A stretch of DNA of 64,000 bases, taken from Paracoccus denitrificans. Lineage in GTDB: Bacteria > Pseudomonadota > Alphaproteobacteria > Rhodobacterales > Rhodobacteraceae. The stretch covers positions 186,001 to 250,000 of the forward strand of contig NZ_FNEA01000002.1 in the NCBI RefSeq assembly GCF_900100045.1, in the 5' to 3' direction. The position numbers were made by a program, and so were the translations under genes. Below are positions 26,545-34,888 of the stretch, in pieces; the first letter of the stretch is position 1, and the number at the start of each line of letters is the position of its first letter. A model generated the notes under the pieces. The model was not told the origin of the DNA, did no database searches, and saw only the letters and a list, made by a program, of their open reading frames with translations.

Positions 26545-27936
26545 CTAAAGCCCCCGCACCGCCGGGCGCAGGTGATGCGCGGCCGGCTCGATCACCAGCT
26601 CGTGGATCGCCCAGACCAGCGCATCCAGCCGGTCGGGCGAGCCCTTGCCGTCATAGCCCGCCACCGTCATGCGGCACATCTGCTCCTCCAGCGGCCCCAG
26701 CCCGCGCAGGTGATGCACCCGCCCCTGCTCGTAAAGCGCCGCCACCGGCTCGGCCCGCAGCCCCTTGCCGCGTCCGGCCCGCAGGGCGCGGAACGGCACC
26801 AGCGGATCGACCTGCCGGATCACGCTCTCGACCAGGTCGCCGCCCTGGTTGACCTCGGCCACCAGCCGCTCGGCGCCGTGCCGCCCCATCGCCGCGATCG
26901 CCGCCCGCGCCCAGTCCAGCGGCCCGCCCCGGACCGAGGCATCCTCCAGCACATAGGCCCGCCACTGCGTCACCGGCCCCTCGCTGACCACGCCCGCGAC
27001 CACGATCCCGCATTCGTCCGCAGCCGCGCCGCCCGTCACCGCCGGATCGACCGCGACGACGATGCGCGACAGCGCCGGCGCCGCCTCGACGCGGCAGCGC
27101 TCCAGCAGGCCCGCGCTCCACAGCGCCCCCTCGACATCCTCCAGCAGCAAGCCCTCCAGCTCCTGCCGGCCCAGCCGCGTGCCGCCATAGCGCGCCTGCA
27201 CCTCGGCCAGAAAGCTCTCCGCCAGATAGGCGCGGTTGGCATCGGTCGGCGCATGGGTGGTCACGGTCGAGGACTGGCGCAACAGCCGCTTCAGCACCGC
27301 CACGTTCTTCGGCGTGGTGGTGACGACCTGCTGCGGATGCTCTCCCAGCCGCAGCGCGAATTGCAGCATGTCCCAGCATTCCTCGGCCTTCTTCCACTTG
27401 GCCAGCTCGTCGACCCAGGCCGCGTCGAATTGCGGCCCGCGCAGCGCCTCGGGCTCATGGGCCGAGTAAAGCTGCGCCACCGCCCCGTTCGGCCAGACCA
27501 GCCGCCGCCGCCCCGCCTCCCAGACCGGCCGCCGATCCGGCGGCGACGAGGCGAGGATGCCCGATTCGCCAAAGACCATCACGTCGCGCGCCTGGTCCAG
27601 CGTCTCGCTGACCAGCGCCACCCGCCGCGCCCGGCCCGGCGCCTCGGGGGTCGCGCCCTCGACCTGGGCGCGCACCCATTCGGCGCCGGCGCGGGTCTTG
27701 CCCGCACCGCGCCCGCCCATGATCACCCAGCTCTTCCAGTCGCCCTCGGGCGGCAGCTGATGCGGCAGCGCCCAGAACTCGAAGAGCCAGGGCAGGCTCG
27801 CCAGCGCATTCTCGCCCAGCGCCCCCAGGAACGCGTCAACCTCCTCCTGCGCGGCGCAGGCAAGCCAGGCGGCGCCCGATCTCGTCTCGTGCCGCGTCAA
27901 GGTCGAGTGCGCCTGCACCGACCCGCCCGGCAGCAT
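26545..27936 (-). CDS. terL: Gene transfer agent large terminase subunit g2
   Basis: The packaging motor has an ATPase domain with Walker A GGRGAGKT (about 20 residues after HQLPPEGDWKSWVI), a Walker B-like FDAAWVDELAKW, and TTTPKNVAVLKRLL as the coupling motif. The C-terminal nuclease domain shows VAVDPAVTGG and FRALRAGRGKGLRAEPVAALYEQG. The start is unresolved. The ATG at 27936 is used here and makes a 101-base overlap with g1; TTG codons at 27954 and 27900 and CTG codons further in are alternatives. The conserved domain begins near NALASLPWLFEFW, so the true protein may be some 40 residues shorter. Confidence 0.9.
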   Translation of the reverse strand: MLPGGSVQAHSTLTRHETRSGAAWLACAAQEEVDAFLGALGENALASLPWLFEFWALPHQLPPEGDWKSWVIMGGRGAGKTRAGAEWVRAQVEGATPEAPGRARRVALVSETLDQARDVMVFGESGILASSPPDRRPVWEAGRRRLVWPNGAVAQLYSAHEPEALRGPQFDAAWVDELAKWKKAEECWDMLQFALRLGEHPQQVVTTTPKNVAVLKRLLRQSSTVTTHAPTDANRAYLAESFLAEVQARYGGTRLGRQELEGLLLEDVEGALWSAGLLERCRVEAAPALSRIVVAVDPAVTGGAAADECGIVVAGVVSEGPVTQWRAYVLEDASVRGGPLDWARAAIAAMGRHGAERLVAEVNQGGDLVESVIRQVDPLVPFRALRAGRGKGLRAEPVAALYEQGRVHHLRGLGPLEEQMCRMTVAGYDGKGSPDRLDALVWAIHELVIEPAAHHLRPAVRGL

Positions 27937-28198
27937 CCTTGCGAAGCTTGTCAACCTTGCTCCTTTCCTCCAGCACCATCTGGGTCGCGGCCCGCAGCTC
28001 GCGCACCAGCTTGCCGGATTCCTTCAACTCGCCGGTCTCGCCGGCCTCGATCCTTTCGCGCAGCCGGTTCAGTTCCGCCGCATAGGACCGGAACAGCCCG
28101 TCCGCGATCTCCAGCACGTTTGTATCCGGCGCCGCGCCGGCGCCGGGCACGAAAGGCCCTTCCGGCGCCGTCGGCCCCGGATCGAAACTCTTGGTCAT
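27836..28198 (-). CDS. Gene transfer agent small terminase-like protein g1
   Basis: The 120-residue protein is the first gene of the GTA operon. Residues 25-100 form a predicted helical coiled coil (FRSYAAELNRLRERIEAGE, then SGKLVRELRAATQMVLEERSKVDKLRK). The Pro/Gly-rich N-terminus and the position fit g1 of RcGTA, which acts as the small terminase. The ATG at 28198 lies 52 bases downstream of a strong intrinsic terminator and about 100 bases from likely promoters. Confidence 0.82.
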   Translation of the reverse strand: MTKSFDPGPTAPEGPFVPGAGAAPDTNVLEIADGLFRSYAAELNRLRERIEAGETGELKESGKLVRELRAATQMVLEERSKVDKLRKDAAGRVGAGALDLDAARDEIGRRLACLRRAGGG

Positions 28199-28249
28199 TC
28201 TTGATCGCCCTGCCCTCGTGTGCCTGTCCGCACGAGCGAGACATGAAAA

Positions 28250-28279
28250 AAGCGGCCTCGGGGTCGCCCCCGGCCGCTT
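28250..28279 (-). terminator. Intrinsic terminator in the GTA leader, upstream of g1
   Basis: AAGCGGCC (28250-28257) pairs with GGCCGCTT (28272-28279), with an inner GGGG/CCCC extension, and on the minus strand is followed by a run of six T (TTTTTT). It lies between the candidate promoters (28304-28401) and the g1 start, so it would truncate GTA transcripts. It could also be the end of a short leader RNA. Confidence 0.75.
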
Positions 28280-28303
28280 GCCCATCTCTCCCAGCATGGG
28301 TGA

Positions 28304-28401
28304 TTTCTACTTCAGGGCGTGCGCCGAGTCAACGCAAAACCCATGGTTGAGGCGCTCGCACCAGAAATTCCCATTGTAGAACAACGACCTAACCCGCGCA
28401 A
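28304..28401 (-). promoter_or_regulatory. Candidate promoters for the GTA operon
   Basis: Two sigma70-like pairs can be read on the minus strand: TTGACT (28327-28332), 17 bases, TAGAAA (28304-28309); and TTGCGC (28396-28401), 17 bases, TACAAT (28373-28378). Both lie in the 259-base gap between mltG and g1. Which one is used, and whether a GTA activator binds here, cannot be read from the sequence. Confidence 0.45.
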
Positions 28402-28426
28402 CACCCAACCGCACGCCGCGCGCAAC

Positions 28427-28444
28427 GGGGGCGGCTTCGCCCCC
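28427..28444 (-). terminator. Hairpin after mltG
   Basis: GGGGGCG (28427-28433) pairs with CGCCCCC (28438-28444) around a GCTT tetraloop, 13 bases past the mltG stop. There is no T-run, so termination may be weak or Rho-assisted. Confidence 0.5.
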
Positions 28445-28457
28445 GCGCCCGGCTTGG

Positions 28458-29636
28458 TCAGTCGCCCTGCACCGGCGACAGCGGCTCTCCGCGCTGGCGC
28501 TCGATCTCGCGCCAGCGGGCGACGTTGCGGTTGTGCTCCTCCAGCGTGCGGGCAAAGGCGTGCCCGCCCGAGCCGTCGGCGACGAAAAAGACGTAATCCG
28601 TATCCTCCGGGTCCATCGCCGCCGCGATGGCGGCCCGGCCCGGATTGGCGATCGGCGTCGGCGGCAGCCCGTCGATCTGATAGGTGTTGTAGGGCGTGCG
28701 CCGCCGCAGTTCCGAGGCGCGGATGCCGCGGTCCAGCACCCCCTTGCCCTCGGTGACGCCATAGATCACCGTCGGGTCGGTCTCCAGCCGCATGCCGCGC
28801 CGCATCCGGTTGACGAATACGCTGGCCACCATCCGGCGCTCGTTCGGAACGCCCGTCTCCTTCTCGATGATCGAGGCCATGACCAGCGCCTCCTCGGGCG
28901 TCGCATAGGGCAGGTCGGGCTCGCGCGCCTCCCAGGCCGCGGCCAGGATCGCCGCCTGCCGCCGCTCCATCTCGGCCAGTAGCGCGGCGCGGTCGGCGCC
29001 CTTCTCGACGTCATAGGTGTCGGGCGCCAGGCTCCCCTCCCCCGGCAGCTTCGAGACCTCGCCGTCCAGGAACCCGGCCTGCTTCAGCCCCTCGGCCACC
29101 TGCCAGCTGGTCACGCCCTCGGCGACCAGGATGCGCAGCCGCGCATCCGGCTTCGCCTCCGCGGCGGTAATGACCTCGGGCGCGGGCTCGCTGGCGGGAT
29201 TGTATTTCGCCTGTTCGGCGAACATCCCGGTCTCGGCATCCATGTCGCGCAGGATCACCGAGTTTTCCCGCACGCCGATGCGGAACAGGACCTCGGTGCC
29301 GCAGGTGCTGGGGCCGCCGGCGGTGATGACCTTGACCACGTCCTCCATGCTGGATTGCGGCGCCATCAGGTAAGAGCCGAATTTCAGATCGCGCGACTTG
29401 CCCTGGTAATCCGCCCCGGCCCGGAACACATAGGCGTTCGAGACGACGCCCTGCTCGGCAAGCTGCTGGCTCACCGCGTTCAGGCTGGCGCCGGGGGCGA
29501 CGCGCACGCAGGCGGCCACGGCGCTGGGGCCGGGCCGGGTGTATTCGTGCTTGCCCCAGGCGATGGCCGCCGCGACCGCGATCAGGATCACGATCAGCAG
29601 CGTCAGGAAATTCGACGCGATGTGGCGCCAGATCAT
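28458..29636 (-). CDS. mltG: Endolytic murein transglycosylase
   Basis: This 392-residue membrane-anchored lytic transglycosylase has an N-terminal membrane helix (about residues 9-28, FLTLLIVILIAVAAAIAWG), a LysM-like segment (VAPGASLNAVSQQLAEQGVV), and the YceG catalytic domain. ASIIEKETGVPNER carries the catalytic Glu, and TYQIDGLPPTPIANPGRAAI is the signature near the C-terminus. It cuts nascent glycan strands in the periplasm during elongation. Its start overlaps the fabF stop by four bases. Confidence 0.94.
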   Translation of the reverse strand: MIWRHIASNFLTLLIVILIAVAAAIAWGKHEYTRPGPSAVAACVRVAPGASLNAVSQQLAEQGVVSNAYVFRAGADYQGKSRDLKFGSYLMAPQSSMEDVVKVITAGGPSTCGTEVLFRIGVRENSVILRDMDAETGMFAEQAKYNPASEPAPEVITAAEAKPDARLRILVAEGVTSWQVAEGLKQAGFLDGEVSKLPGEGSLAPDTYDVEKGADRAALLAEMERRQAAILAAAWEAREPDLPYATPEEALVMASIIEKETGVPNERRMVASVFVNRMRRGMRLETDPTVIYGVTEGKGVLDRGIRASELRRRTPYNTYQIDGLPPTPIANPGRAAIAAAMDPEDTDYVFFVADGSGGHAFARTLEEHNRNVARWREIERQRGEPLSPVQGD

Positions 29637-30895
29637 TCCTTGACCCGTCCCATCACCAGGCTGGCATTGGTGCCGCCAAAGCCGAAGCTGTTGGACAGCA
29701 CATGATCCACCTTGCGCCGCACCGCGGCATTGGCGGCCAGGTCGATGGCCGTCTCGCGCGCCTGGTTGTCCAGGTTGATGGTCGGCGGGCAGATCTGGTC
29801 GCGGATGGCAAGGATGCAGAAGATCGCCTCGACCGCGCCCGCCGCGCCCAGCAGATGCCCGATGCTCGATTTGGTCGAGGACATCACCACATTGCCCGCC
29901 GCATCGCCCAGCAGCCGCTCGACCGCGCCCAGCTCGATCACGTCGGCCATGGTCGAGGTGCCGTGCGCGTTGATATAGTCCAGGTCGCCCGGCGACAGGT
30001 TGGCGCGCTTCAGCGCATTGGTCATGCTGCGGAAACCGCCGTCGCCGTCCTCGCTGGGCGCGGTGATGTGATAGGCGTCGCCCGACAGGCCATAGCCCAG
30101 GATCTCGGCATAGATCCTGGCGCCGCGCGCCTTGGCGTGCTCGTATTCCTCCAGCACCACGACGCCCGCGCCCTCGCCCATGACGAAGCCGTCGCGATCC
30201 TCGTCCCAGGGGCGGCTCGCCGCCTTGGGGTCGTCCTCGCGCTTGGTCGACAGCGCCTTGCAGGCGTTGAAGCCGGCGATGCCGATCTCGCAGATCGGGC
30301 TTTCGGTGCCGCCGGCGACCATGACATCCGCGTCGCCCAGCGCGATCAGCCGCGCCGCGTCGCCGATGGCATGCGCCCCGGTCGAGCAGGCCGTGACCAC
30401 CGCATGGTTCGGCCCCTTGAAGCCGAAGCGGATCGAGACCTGGCCCGAGACCAGGTTGATCAGCGCCCCCGGAATGAAGAACGGGCTGACCCGCTTAGGC
30501 CCGCGTTCCTTGATCAGCACCGCCGTCTCGGCGATCGAGCGCAGCCCGCCGATGCCCGAGCCGATCATGACCCCGGTGCGCTCGCGCTCGTCCTCGTTCG
30601 CCGGCTCCCAGCCGGAATCCTTCACCGCCTGCTCGGCGGCGGCCATGCCGTAAAGGATGAAGTCGTCGACCTTGCGCCGGTCCTTGGGCTCCATCCAGTC
30701 GTCGGGGTTGAACGTCCCTTCCGAGCCGTCGCCCAAGGGGATCTCGCAGGCATATTTCGTCGCCACGTCCTTGGTGTCGAACCGGGTGATCGGTCCGGCG
30801 CCGGATTCTCCGGCCAGAAGCCTCGACCAGGTCTCCTCGACCCCCGAGGCCAGCGGCGTGACCATCCCCAGTCCGGTGACGACAACTCTGCGCAT
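29633..30895 (-). CDS. fabF: Beta-ketoacyl-ACP synthase II
   Basis: The 420-residue condensing enzyme has the Cys-His-His triad: Cys in TACSTGAHAIG, His in NAHGTSTMADVIE, and His in SSIGHLLGAAGAVEA. The start MRRVVVTGLGMVTPLASGVEETW is typical. It elongates acyl-ACP with malonyl-ACP. acpP, the usual upstream partner, is absent; instead the 120-base gap upstream leads to an acyl-CoA degradation operon. The ATG at 30895 is preceded by GAAGGGAG. Confidence 0.95.
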   Translation of the reverse strand: MRRVVVTGLGMVTPLASGVEETWSRLLAGESGAGPITRFDTKDVATKYACEIPLGDGSEGTFNPDDWMEPKDRRKVDDFILYGMAAAEQAVKDSGWEPANEDERERTGVMIGSGIGGLRSIAETAVLIKERGPKRVSPFFIPGALINLVSGQVSIRFGFKGPNHAVVTACSTGAHAIGDAARLIALGDADVMVAGGTESPICEIGIAGFNACKALSTKREDDPKAASRPWDEDRDGFVMGEGAGVVVLEEYEHAKARGARIYAEILGYGLSGDAYHITAPSEDGDGGFRSMTNALKRANLSPGDLDYINAHGTSTMADVIELGAVERLLGDAAGNVVMSSTKSSIGHLLGAAGAVEAIFCILAIRDQICPPTINLDNQARETAIDLAANAAVRRKVDHVLSNSFGFGGTNASLVMGRVKE

Positions 30896-31015
30896 GCACG
30901 GGCTCCCTTCGCAACGCTCAATCGGGCAGGTTCTACACGCCACCCGCCCGCCGCGCAACGCAAAGCGCCGCCCGGCCGGCGGGCTGCCGCCCCCGCCGGG
31001 GCGGGCGGGTCCGGC

Positions 31016-31786
31016 TCAGTCGCGGTGAAACTCCGGCTTGCGCTTTTCCAGAAAGGCCCGCATGCCCTCGCGCTGGCCTTCGGTGCCGAACAGCCGGTGG
31101 AACAGCCGCCGCTCCCAGGCGACGCCCTCGGCCAGCGACAGCTCCTCGGCCCGCATCACCGCCTCGCGCGCCAGCCGCGTCGCCGGCCGCGAATAGCCGG
31201 CGATCTGCCGCGCCGCCGCCATCGCCTCGGCCACGACCTGATCGTCGGGCACCACCCGCGCCACCAGCCCGGCGCGCAACGCCTCGGCCGCGTCCATCAT
31301 CCGGCCGGTCAGGTGCAGGTCCATCGACAGCGCCCGCCCGATCAGCTTGGTCATGCGCTGCGTGCCGCCCATGCCGGCGATCACGCCCAGCTTGACCTCG
31401 GGCTGGCCGAATTTCGCGCCCTCGCCGGCAATGGCGAAATCGCACATCATCACCAGCTCGCAGCCGCCGCCCAGCGCATAGCCGTTCACCGCCGCGATCT
31501 TGGGCGTGCGCGTCGCCGCGAAACGGTCCCAGATGGCAAAGAAATCCGCCTCGACCATCTCCTCGGCGCTCTTCTCGGCCATTTCCGAAATATCCGCCCC
31601 CGCCGCGAAAGCCCGGTCCGAGCCGGTGACGACGATGGCGCCGACGCCCCTGTCGGCATCCAGCGCCTCGGCCGCCGCCGTCAGTTCCTCGGCCAGCGCC
31701 GAGTTCAGCGCGTTCAGCGCCTCGGGCCGGTTCAGCCGGATCAGCGCCACGCGGCCCTCCCGCGTGATCTCGATCAGTTCAGCCAT
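31016..31786 (-). CDS. Enoyl-CoA hydratase
   Basis: The 256-residue crotonase has oxyanion-hole segments [10 protein letters not shown] (about residues 59-68) and [13 protein letters not shown] (about 104-116), then [20 protein letters not shown] with the two catalytic Glu regions. It hydrates a trans-2-enoyl-CoA. It is the last gene of a five-gene acyl-CoA operon and follows the dehydrogenase by nine bases. Within that operon it most probably acts on tiglyl-CoA or a similar short-chain enoyl-CoA (inference from neighbours). Confidence 0.92.
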   Translation of the reverse strand: MAELIEITREGRVALIRLNRPEALNALNSALAEELTAAAEALDADRGVGAIVVTGSDRAFAAGADISEMAEKSAEEMVEADFFAIWDRFAATRTPKIAAVNGYALGGGCELVMMCDFAIAGEGAKFGQPEVKLGVIAGMGGTQRMTKLIGRALSMDLHLTGRMMDAAEALRAGLVARVVPDDQVVAEAMAAARQIAGYSRPATRLAREAVMRAEELSLAEGVAWERRLFHRLFGTEGQREGMRAFLEKRKPEFHRD

Positions 31787-31795
31787 GCTCCCCCC

Positions 31796-32923
31796 TCACA
31801 GGTTGCGGGCGATGACGAGGCGCTGCACCTCGCTCGTCCCCTCGTAGATCTGGCAGACGCGCACGTCGCGATAGATGCGCTCGACCGGGTAATCGGCCAG
31901 GTAGCCATAGCCGCCATGCAGCTGGATCGCCGCCGAACAGACCCTTTCCGCCATTTCCGAGGCGAAAAGCTTGGCCATGCTGGCTTCGGTCAGGCAGGGC
32001 TTGCCCGCCTCGCGCAGCATGGCGGCGCGCAGAACCATCAGCCGCGCCGCGTCGATCTGCGTCGCCATGTCCGCCAGCCTGAAGGCCACCGCCTGATGCT
32101 CGATGATCGGTCGGCCGAAGGTGATGCGTTCCCGCGCATAGGCCAGCGCCGCCTCATAGGCGCCGCGCGCCATGCCGACCGCCTGCGCGGCGATGCCGAT
32201 GCGCCCGCCCTCCAGGTTCGACAGCGCGATCCGGTAGCCCTCGCCCTCGGCGCCCAGCCGGTTCTCGACCGGCACCCGCATGCCGGTGAATGCCAGCGCG
32301 CAGGTGTCCGAGCTGTGCTGCCCCAGCTTGTGCTCGACCGAGACCACCTCGTAGCCCGGCGTATCCGTCGGCACGATGAAGGCGGATATCCCCTTCTTGC
32401 CCGCCGCCGCATCCGTCACCGCAAAGACGATCACCACCTTGCCGTTCTTGCCCGAGGAGATGAACTGCTTGGCCCCGTCGATGACGTAATGGTCGCCCTC
32501 GCGCCGCGCCTTGGTGCGCAGGTTCGACGCGTCCGAGCCGGCATGCGGCTCGGTCAGCGCGAAACCCCCGATCCACTCGCCGCTCGCCATCTTCGGCAGG
32601 AAGCGCGCCTTCTGCTCGTCGGTGCCAAAGCGCAGGATCGGCACGCAGCCGACCGAGCTGTGCACCGACATGATGGTCGAGCACGCCCCGTCCGCCGCCG
32701 CGATCTCTTCCAGCGCCAGCGCATAGGCGACCGCGCCGGTCTCGGACCCGCCATGCTCCTCGGGCACCAGCATGCCCAGGAAACCCAGCTCGCCCATCTC
32801 GGTCAGCTCGGCGCGCGGAAAGGCGTGCTCGCGGTCGCGTTGCGCCGCCCCCGGCGCCAGCCGTTCCCGCGCAAAGTCGCGGGCGGCGTCGCGGATCTGT
32901 TCCTGTTCCTCGGTCAGCATCAT
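31796..32923 (-). CDS. Acyl-CoA dehydrogenase (short/branched-chain type)
   Basis: This 375-residue flavoprotein has [14 protein letters not shown] (FAD and substrate loop), [14 protein letters not shown], and the C-terminal [35 protein letters not shown] region (cited in parts) with the catalytic Glu in YEGTSE. It introduces the alpha-beta double bond and passes electrons to ETF. Two adjacent ATGs exist (32923, 32920); the first overlaps the thiolase stop by four bases. The operon context suggests a 2-methylbutanoyl-CoA-like substrate. Confidence 0.92.
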   Translation of the reverse strand: MMLTEEQEQIRDAARDFARERLAPGAAQRDREHAFPRAELTEMGELGFLGMLVPEEHGGSETGAVAYALALEEIAAADGACSTIMSVHSSVGCVPILRFGTDEQKARFLPKMASGEWIGGFALTEPHAGSDASNLRTKARREGDHYVIDGAKQFISSGKNGKVVIVFAVTDAAAGKKGISAFIVPTDTPGYEVVSVEHKLGQHSSDTCALAFTGMRVPVENRLGAEGEGYRIALSNLEGGRIGIAAQAVGMARGAYEAALAYARERITFGRPIIEHQAVAFRLADMATQIDAARLMVLRAAMLREAGKPCLTEASMAKLFASEMAERVCSAAIQLHGGYGYLADYPVERIYRDVRVCQIYEGTSEVQRLVIARNL

Positions 32924-34101
32924 TGCATCCTCTCGATGGCCACCGCCGTCGCCTCGCCCCCGCCGATGCACAGCGACGCGATGCCGCGCCGGCCCCCATG
33001 CGTCTCCAGCGCCGCCAGCAGCGTCACCAGCACCCGCGCGCCCGAGGCGCCGATGGGATGGCCCAGCGCGCAGGCGCCGCCATGCACGTTCACCGCATCA
33101 TGCGACAGGCCAAGGTCGCGCATCGCCGCCATGGCGACCACCGCGAAAGCCTCGTTGACCTCGAACAGGTCGTAATCGCCGATCGCCGTCCCCGTCCGCT
33201 CCAGCAACCGCCGGACCGAGCCGATGGGCGCGGTCGGAAACAGGCCCGGCTTGTCGGCAAAGGTCGCGTGCCCAAGGATCCGCGCCCGCGGCACCAGCCC
33301 GCGCCGCTCGGCCTCCGACGCCCGCATCAGCACCAGCGCCGCCGCCCCGTCCGAGATCGAGGAGCTGTTCGCCGCCGTCACCGTGCCATCCTTGCGAAAG
33401 GCCGGCCTCAAGGTCGGGATCTTGTCCGGCCGCGCCTTGCCCGGCTGCTCGTCGGTATCCACGACCGTCTCGCCGCCGCGCCCCCTGACCGTCACCGGCG
33501 CGATCTCGCCCGTGAAATGCCCCGCGGCGATGGCCTTCTGCGCCCGGGTCAGCGAGGAAATCGCGAACTCGTCCTGCGCCTCGCGCGTGAACTGATAGGC
33601 TTCGGCGCAATCCTCGGCGAATGTGCCCATCAGCCGGCCCTTGTCATAGGCGTCCTCCAGCCCGTCCAGGAACATGTGGTCCATCACCTGCCCATGCCCC
33701 ATGCGATAGCCCGACCGCGCCTTCGGCAGCAGATAGGGCGCGTTCGACATGCTCTCCATGCCGCCCGCCACCACCACATCGGCGGAACCGGCCAGGATCA
33801 GGTCATGGCCCAGCATCGCCGCCTTCATGCCCGATCCGCACATCTTGTTGACGGTCGTGGCGCCGGCGCCCAAGGGCAGGCCCGCGCCCAGCGCCGCCTG
33901 CCGCGCCGGGGCCTGGCCCTGGCCGGCGGGCAGCACGCAGCCCATGATGATCTCGTCCACCGCCTGCGGGTCCAGCCCGCCCAGCGCCGCCTTGATCGCG
34001 GTCGCGCCCAGCGCGGCGGCCTCGACCCCGGCGAAATCGCCCTGGAAGCCGCCCATCGGCGTGCGGGCCGAGCCCACGATGACAATCGGATCGGTGCTCA
34101 T
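32920..34101 (-). CDS. Acetyl-CoA C-acyltransferase (thiolase)
   Basis: The 393-residue thiolase is complete. The nucleophilic Cys is in [12 protein letters not shown], the His in [16 protein letters not shown], and the second Cys in [14 protein letters not shown]. It splits a 3-ketoacyl-CoA. It stands between the SDR dehydrogenase and the acyl-CoA dehydrogenase, overlapping the latter by four bases. In this operon, 2-methylacetoacetyl-CoA is a likely substrate, giving acetyl-CoA and propionyl-CoA. Confidence 0.94.
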   Translation of the reverse strand: MSTDPIVIVGSARTPMGGFQGDFAGVEAAALGATAIKAALGGLDPQAVDEIIMGCVLPAGQGQAPARQAALGAGLPLGAGATTVNKMCGSGMKAAMLGHDLILAGSADVVVAGGMESMSNAPYLLPKARSGYRMGHGQVMDHMFLDGLEDAYDKGRLMGTFAEDCAEAYQFTREAQDEFAISSLTRAQKAIAAGHFTGEIAPVTVRGRGGETVVDTDEQPGKARPDKIPTLRPAFRKDGTVTAANSSSISDGAAALVLMRASEAERRGLVPRARILGHATFADKPGLFPTAPIGSVRRLLERTGTAIGDYDLFEVNEAFAVVAMAAMRDLGLSHDAVNVHGGACALGHPIGASGARVLVTLLAALETHGGRRGIASLCIGGGEATAVAIERMQ

Positions 34102-34113
34102 GATGGATCTCCC

Positions 34114-34881
34114 CTATTTCGGTGCCATGCGCAGCGCGCCGTCCAGCCGGACGACCTCGCCGTTCAGCATCTGGTTTTCGACGATATGGCGCACCAGCGC
34201 CGCATATTCCGCCGGATTGCCCAGCCGCGGCGGAAACGGCACGTTGGCGCCCAGGCTGTCCTGCACCTCCTGCGGCAGCCCGGCCATCATCGGCGTGGCA
34301 AAGATGCCCGGCGCGATGGTCACCACCCTTATGCCGTGCCGCGCCAGTTCCCGCGCCGCCGGCAGGGTCAGCGCCGCGACGCCGCCCTTCGAGGCCGCAT
34401 AGGCCGCCTGCCCGATCTGTCCGTCATAGGCCGCGATCGAGGCGGTGTTGACGATCACCCCGCGCTCGCCGCCCTCGCCCGGCGCGTTCTTCGCCATGGC
34501 ATCGGCGGCCAGCCGCAGCATGTTGAAGGTGCCGATCAGGTTGATCTGGACGGCGCGGGCGAAACTCTCCAGCCCGTGCGGCCCCTCGCGCCCGACGATC
34601 TTCTCGCCCGGAGCCACGCCGGCGCAATTCACCGCCACGTCGATCCGGCCGAACGCCTCCAGCGCCGCGGCCACCGCCGCCTCGCCCTCCGGGCCGCTGG
34701 TCACGTCGGTCCTGACGAAACGCGCCGCCTCGCCCAGTTCCGCAGCCATCGCCGCGCCGGCCTCGGCATTCACGTCCAGCAGCACCGCCCGCGCGCCCGC
34801 GCCGACCGCCATGCGCGCCACCGCCGCGCCAAGGCCGGAACCGGCGCCTGTGATCACAAAAACCCTGCTCTCGATCTGCAT
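34114..34881 (-). CDS. SDR-family 3-hydroxyacyl-CoA dehydrogenase (HSD10-like)
   Basis: This 255-residue short-chain dehydrogenase has the NAD motif TGAGSGLG (about residues 10-17), [10 protein letters not shown], the catalytic Ser in [11 protein letters not shown], and Tyr/Lys in AAYAASKGG. The insertion [15 protein letters not shown] and the end [14 protein letters not shown] match the type II 3-hydroxyacyl-CoA dehydrogenases (HSD17B10 group). That group acts on 2-methyl-3-hydroxybutyryl-CoA in isoleucine breakdown. The ATG at 34881 lies seven bases after the acyl-CoA synthetase stop. Confidence 0.9.
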   Translation of the reverse strand: MQIESRVFVITGAGSGLGAAVARMAVGAGARAVLLDVNAEAGAAMAAELGEAARFVRTDVTSGPEGEAAVAAALEAFGRIDVAVNCAGVAPGEKIVGREGPHGLESFARAVQINLIGTFNMLRLAADAMAKNAPGEGGERGVIVNTASIAAYDGQIGQAAYAASKGGVAALTLPAARELARHGIRVVTIAPGIFATPMMAGLPQEVQDSLGANVPFPPRLGNPAEYAALVRHIVENQMLNGEVVRLDGALRMAPK

Positions 34882-34888
34882 GATGTCC

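Noticed and set aside
13577..28198. Ordinary prophage instead of a gene transfer agent
   Set aside because: No integrase, lysogeny repressor, replication, lysis or attachment-site sequence is present, and the gene order and small tape measure match the GTA rather than a complete phage.
29702..33175. 1157-codon open frame on the plus strand across fabF and the acyl-CoA genes
   Set aside because: Antisense of fabF, enoyl-CoA hydratase and acyl-CoA dehydrogenase genes, all of which have complete catalytic motifs.
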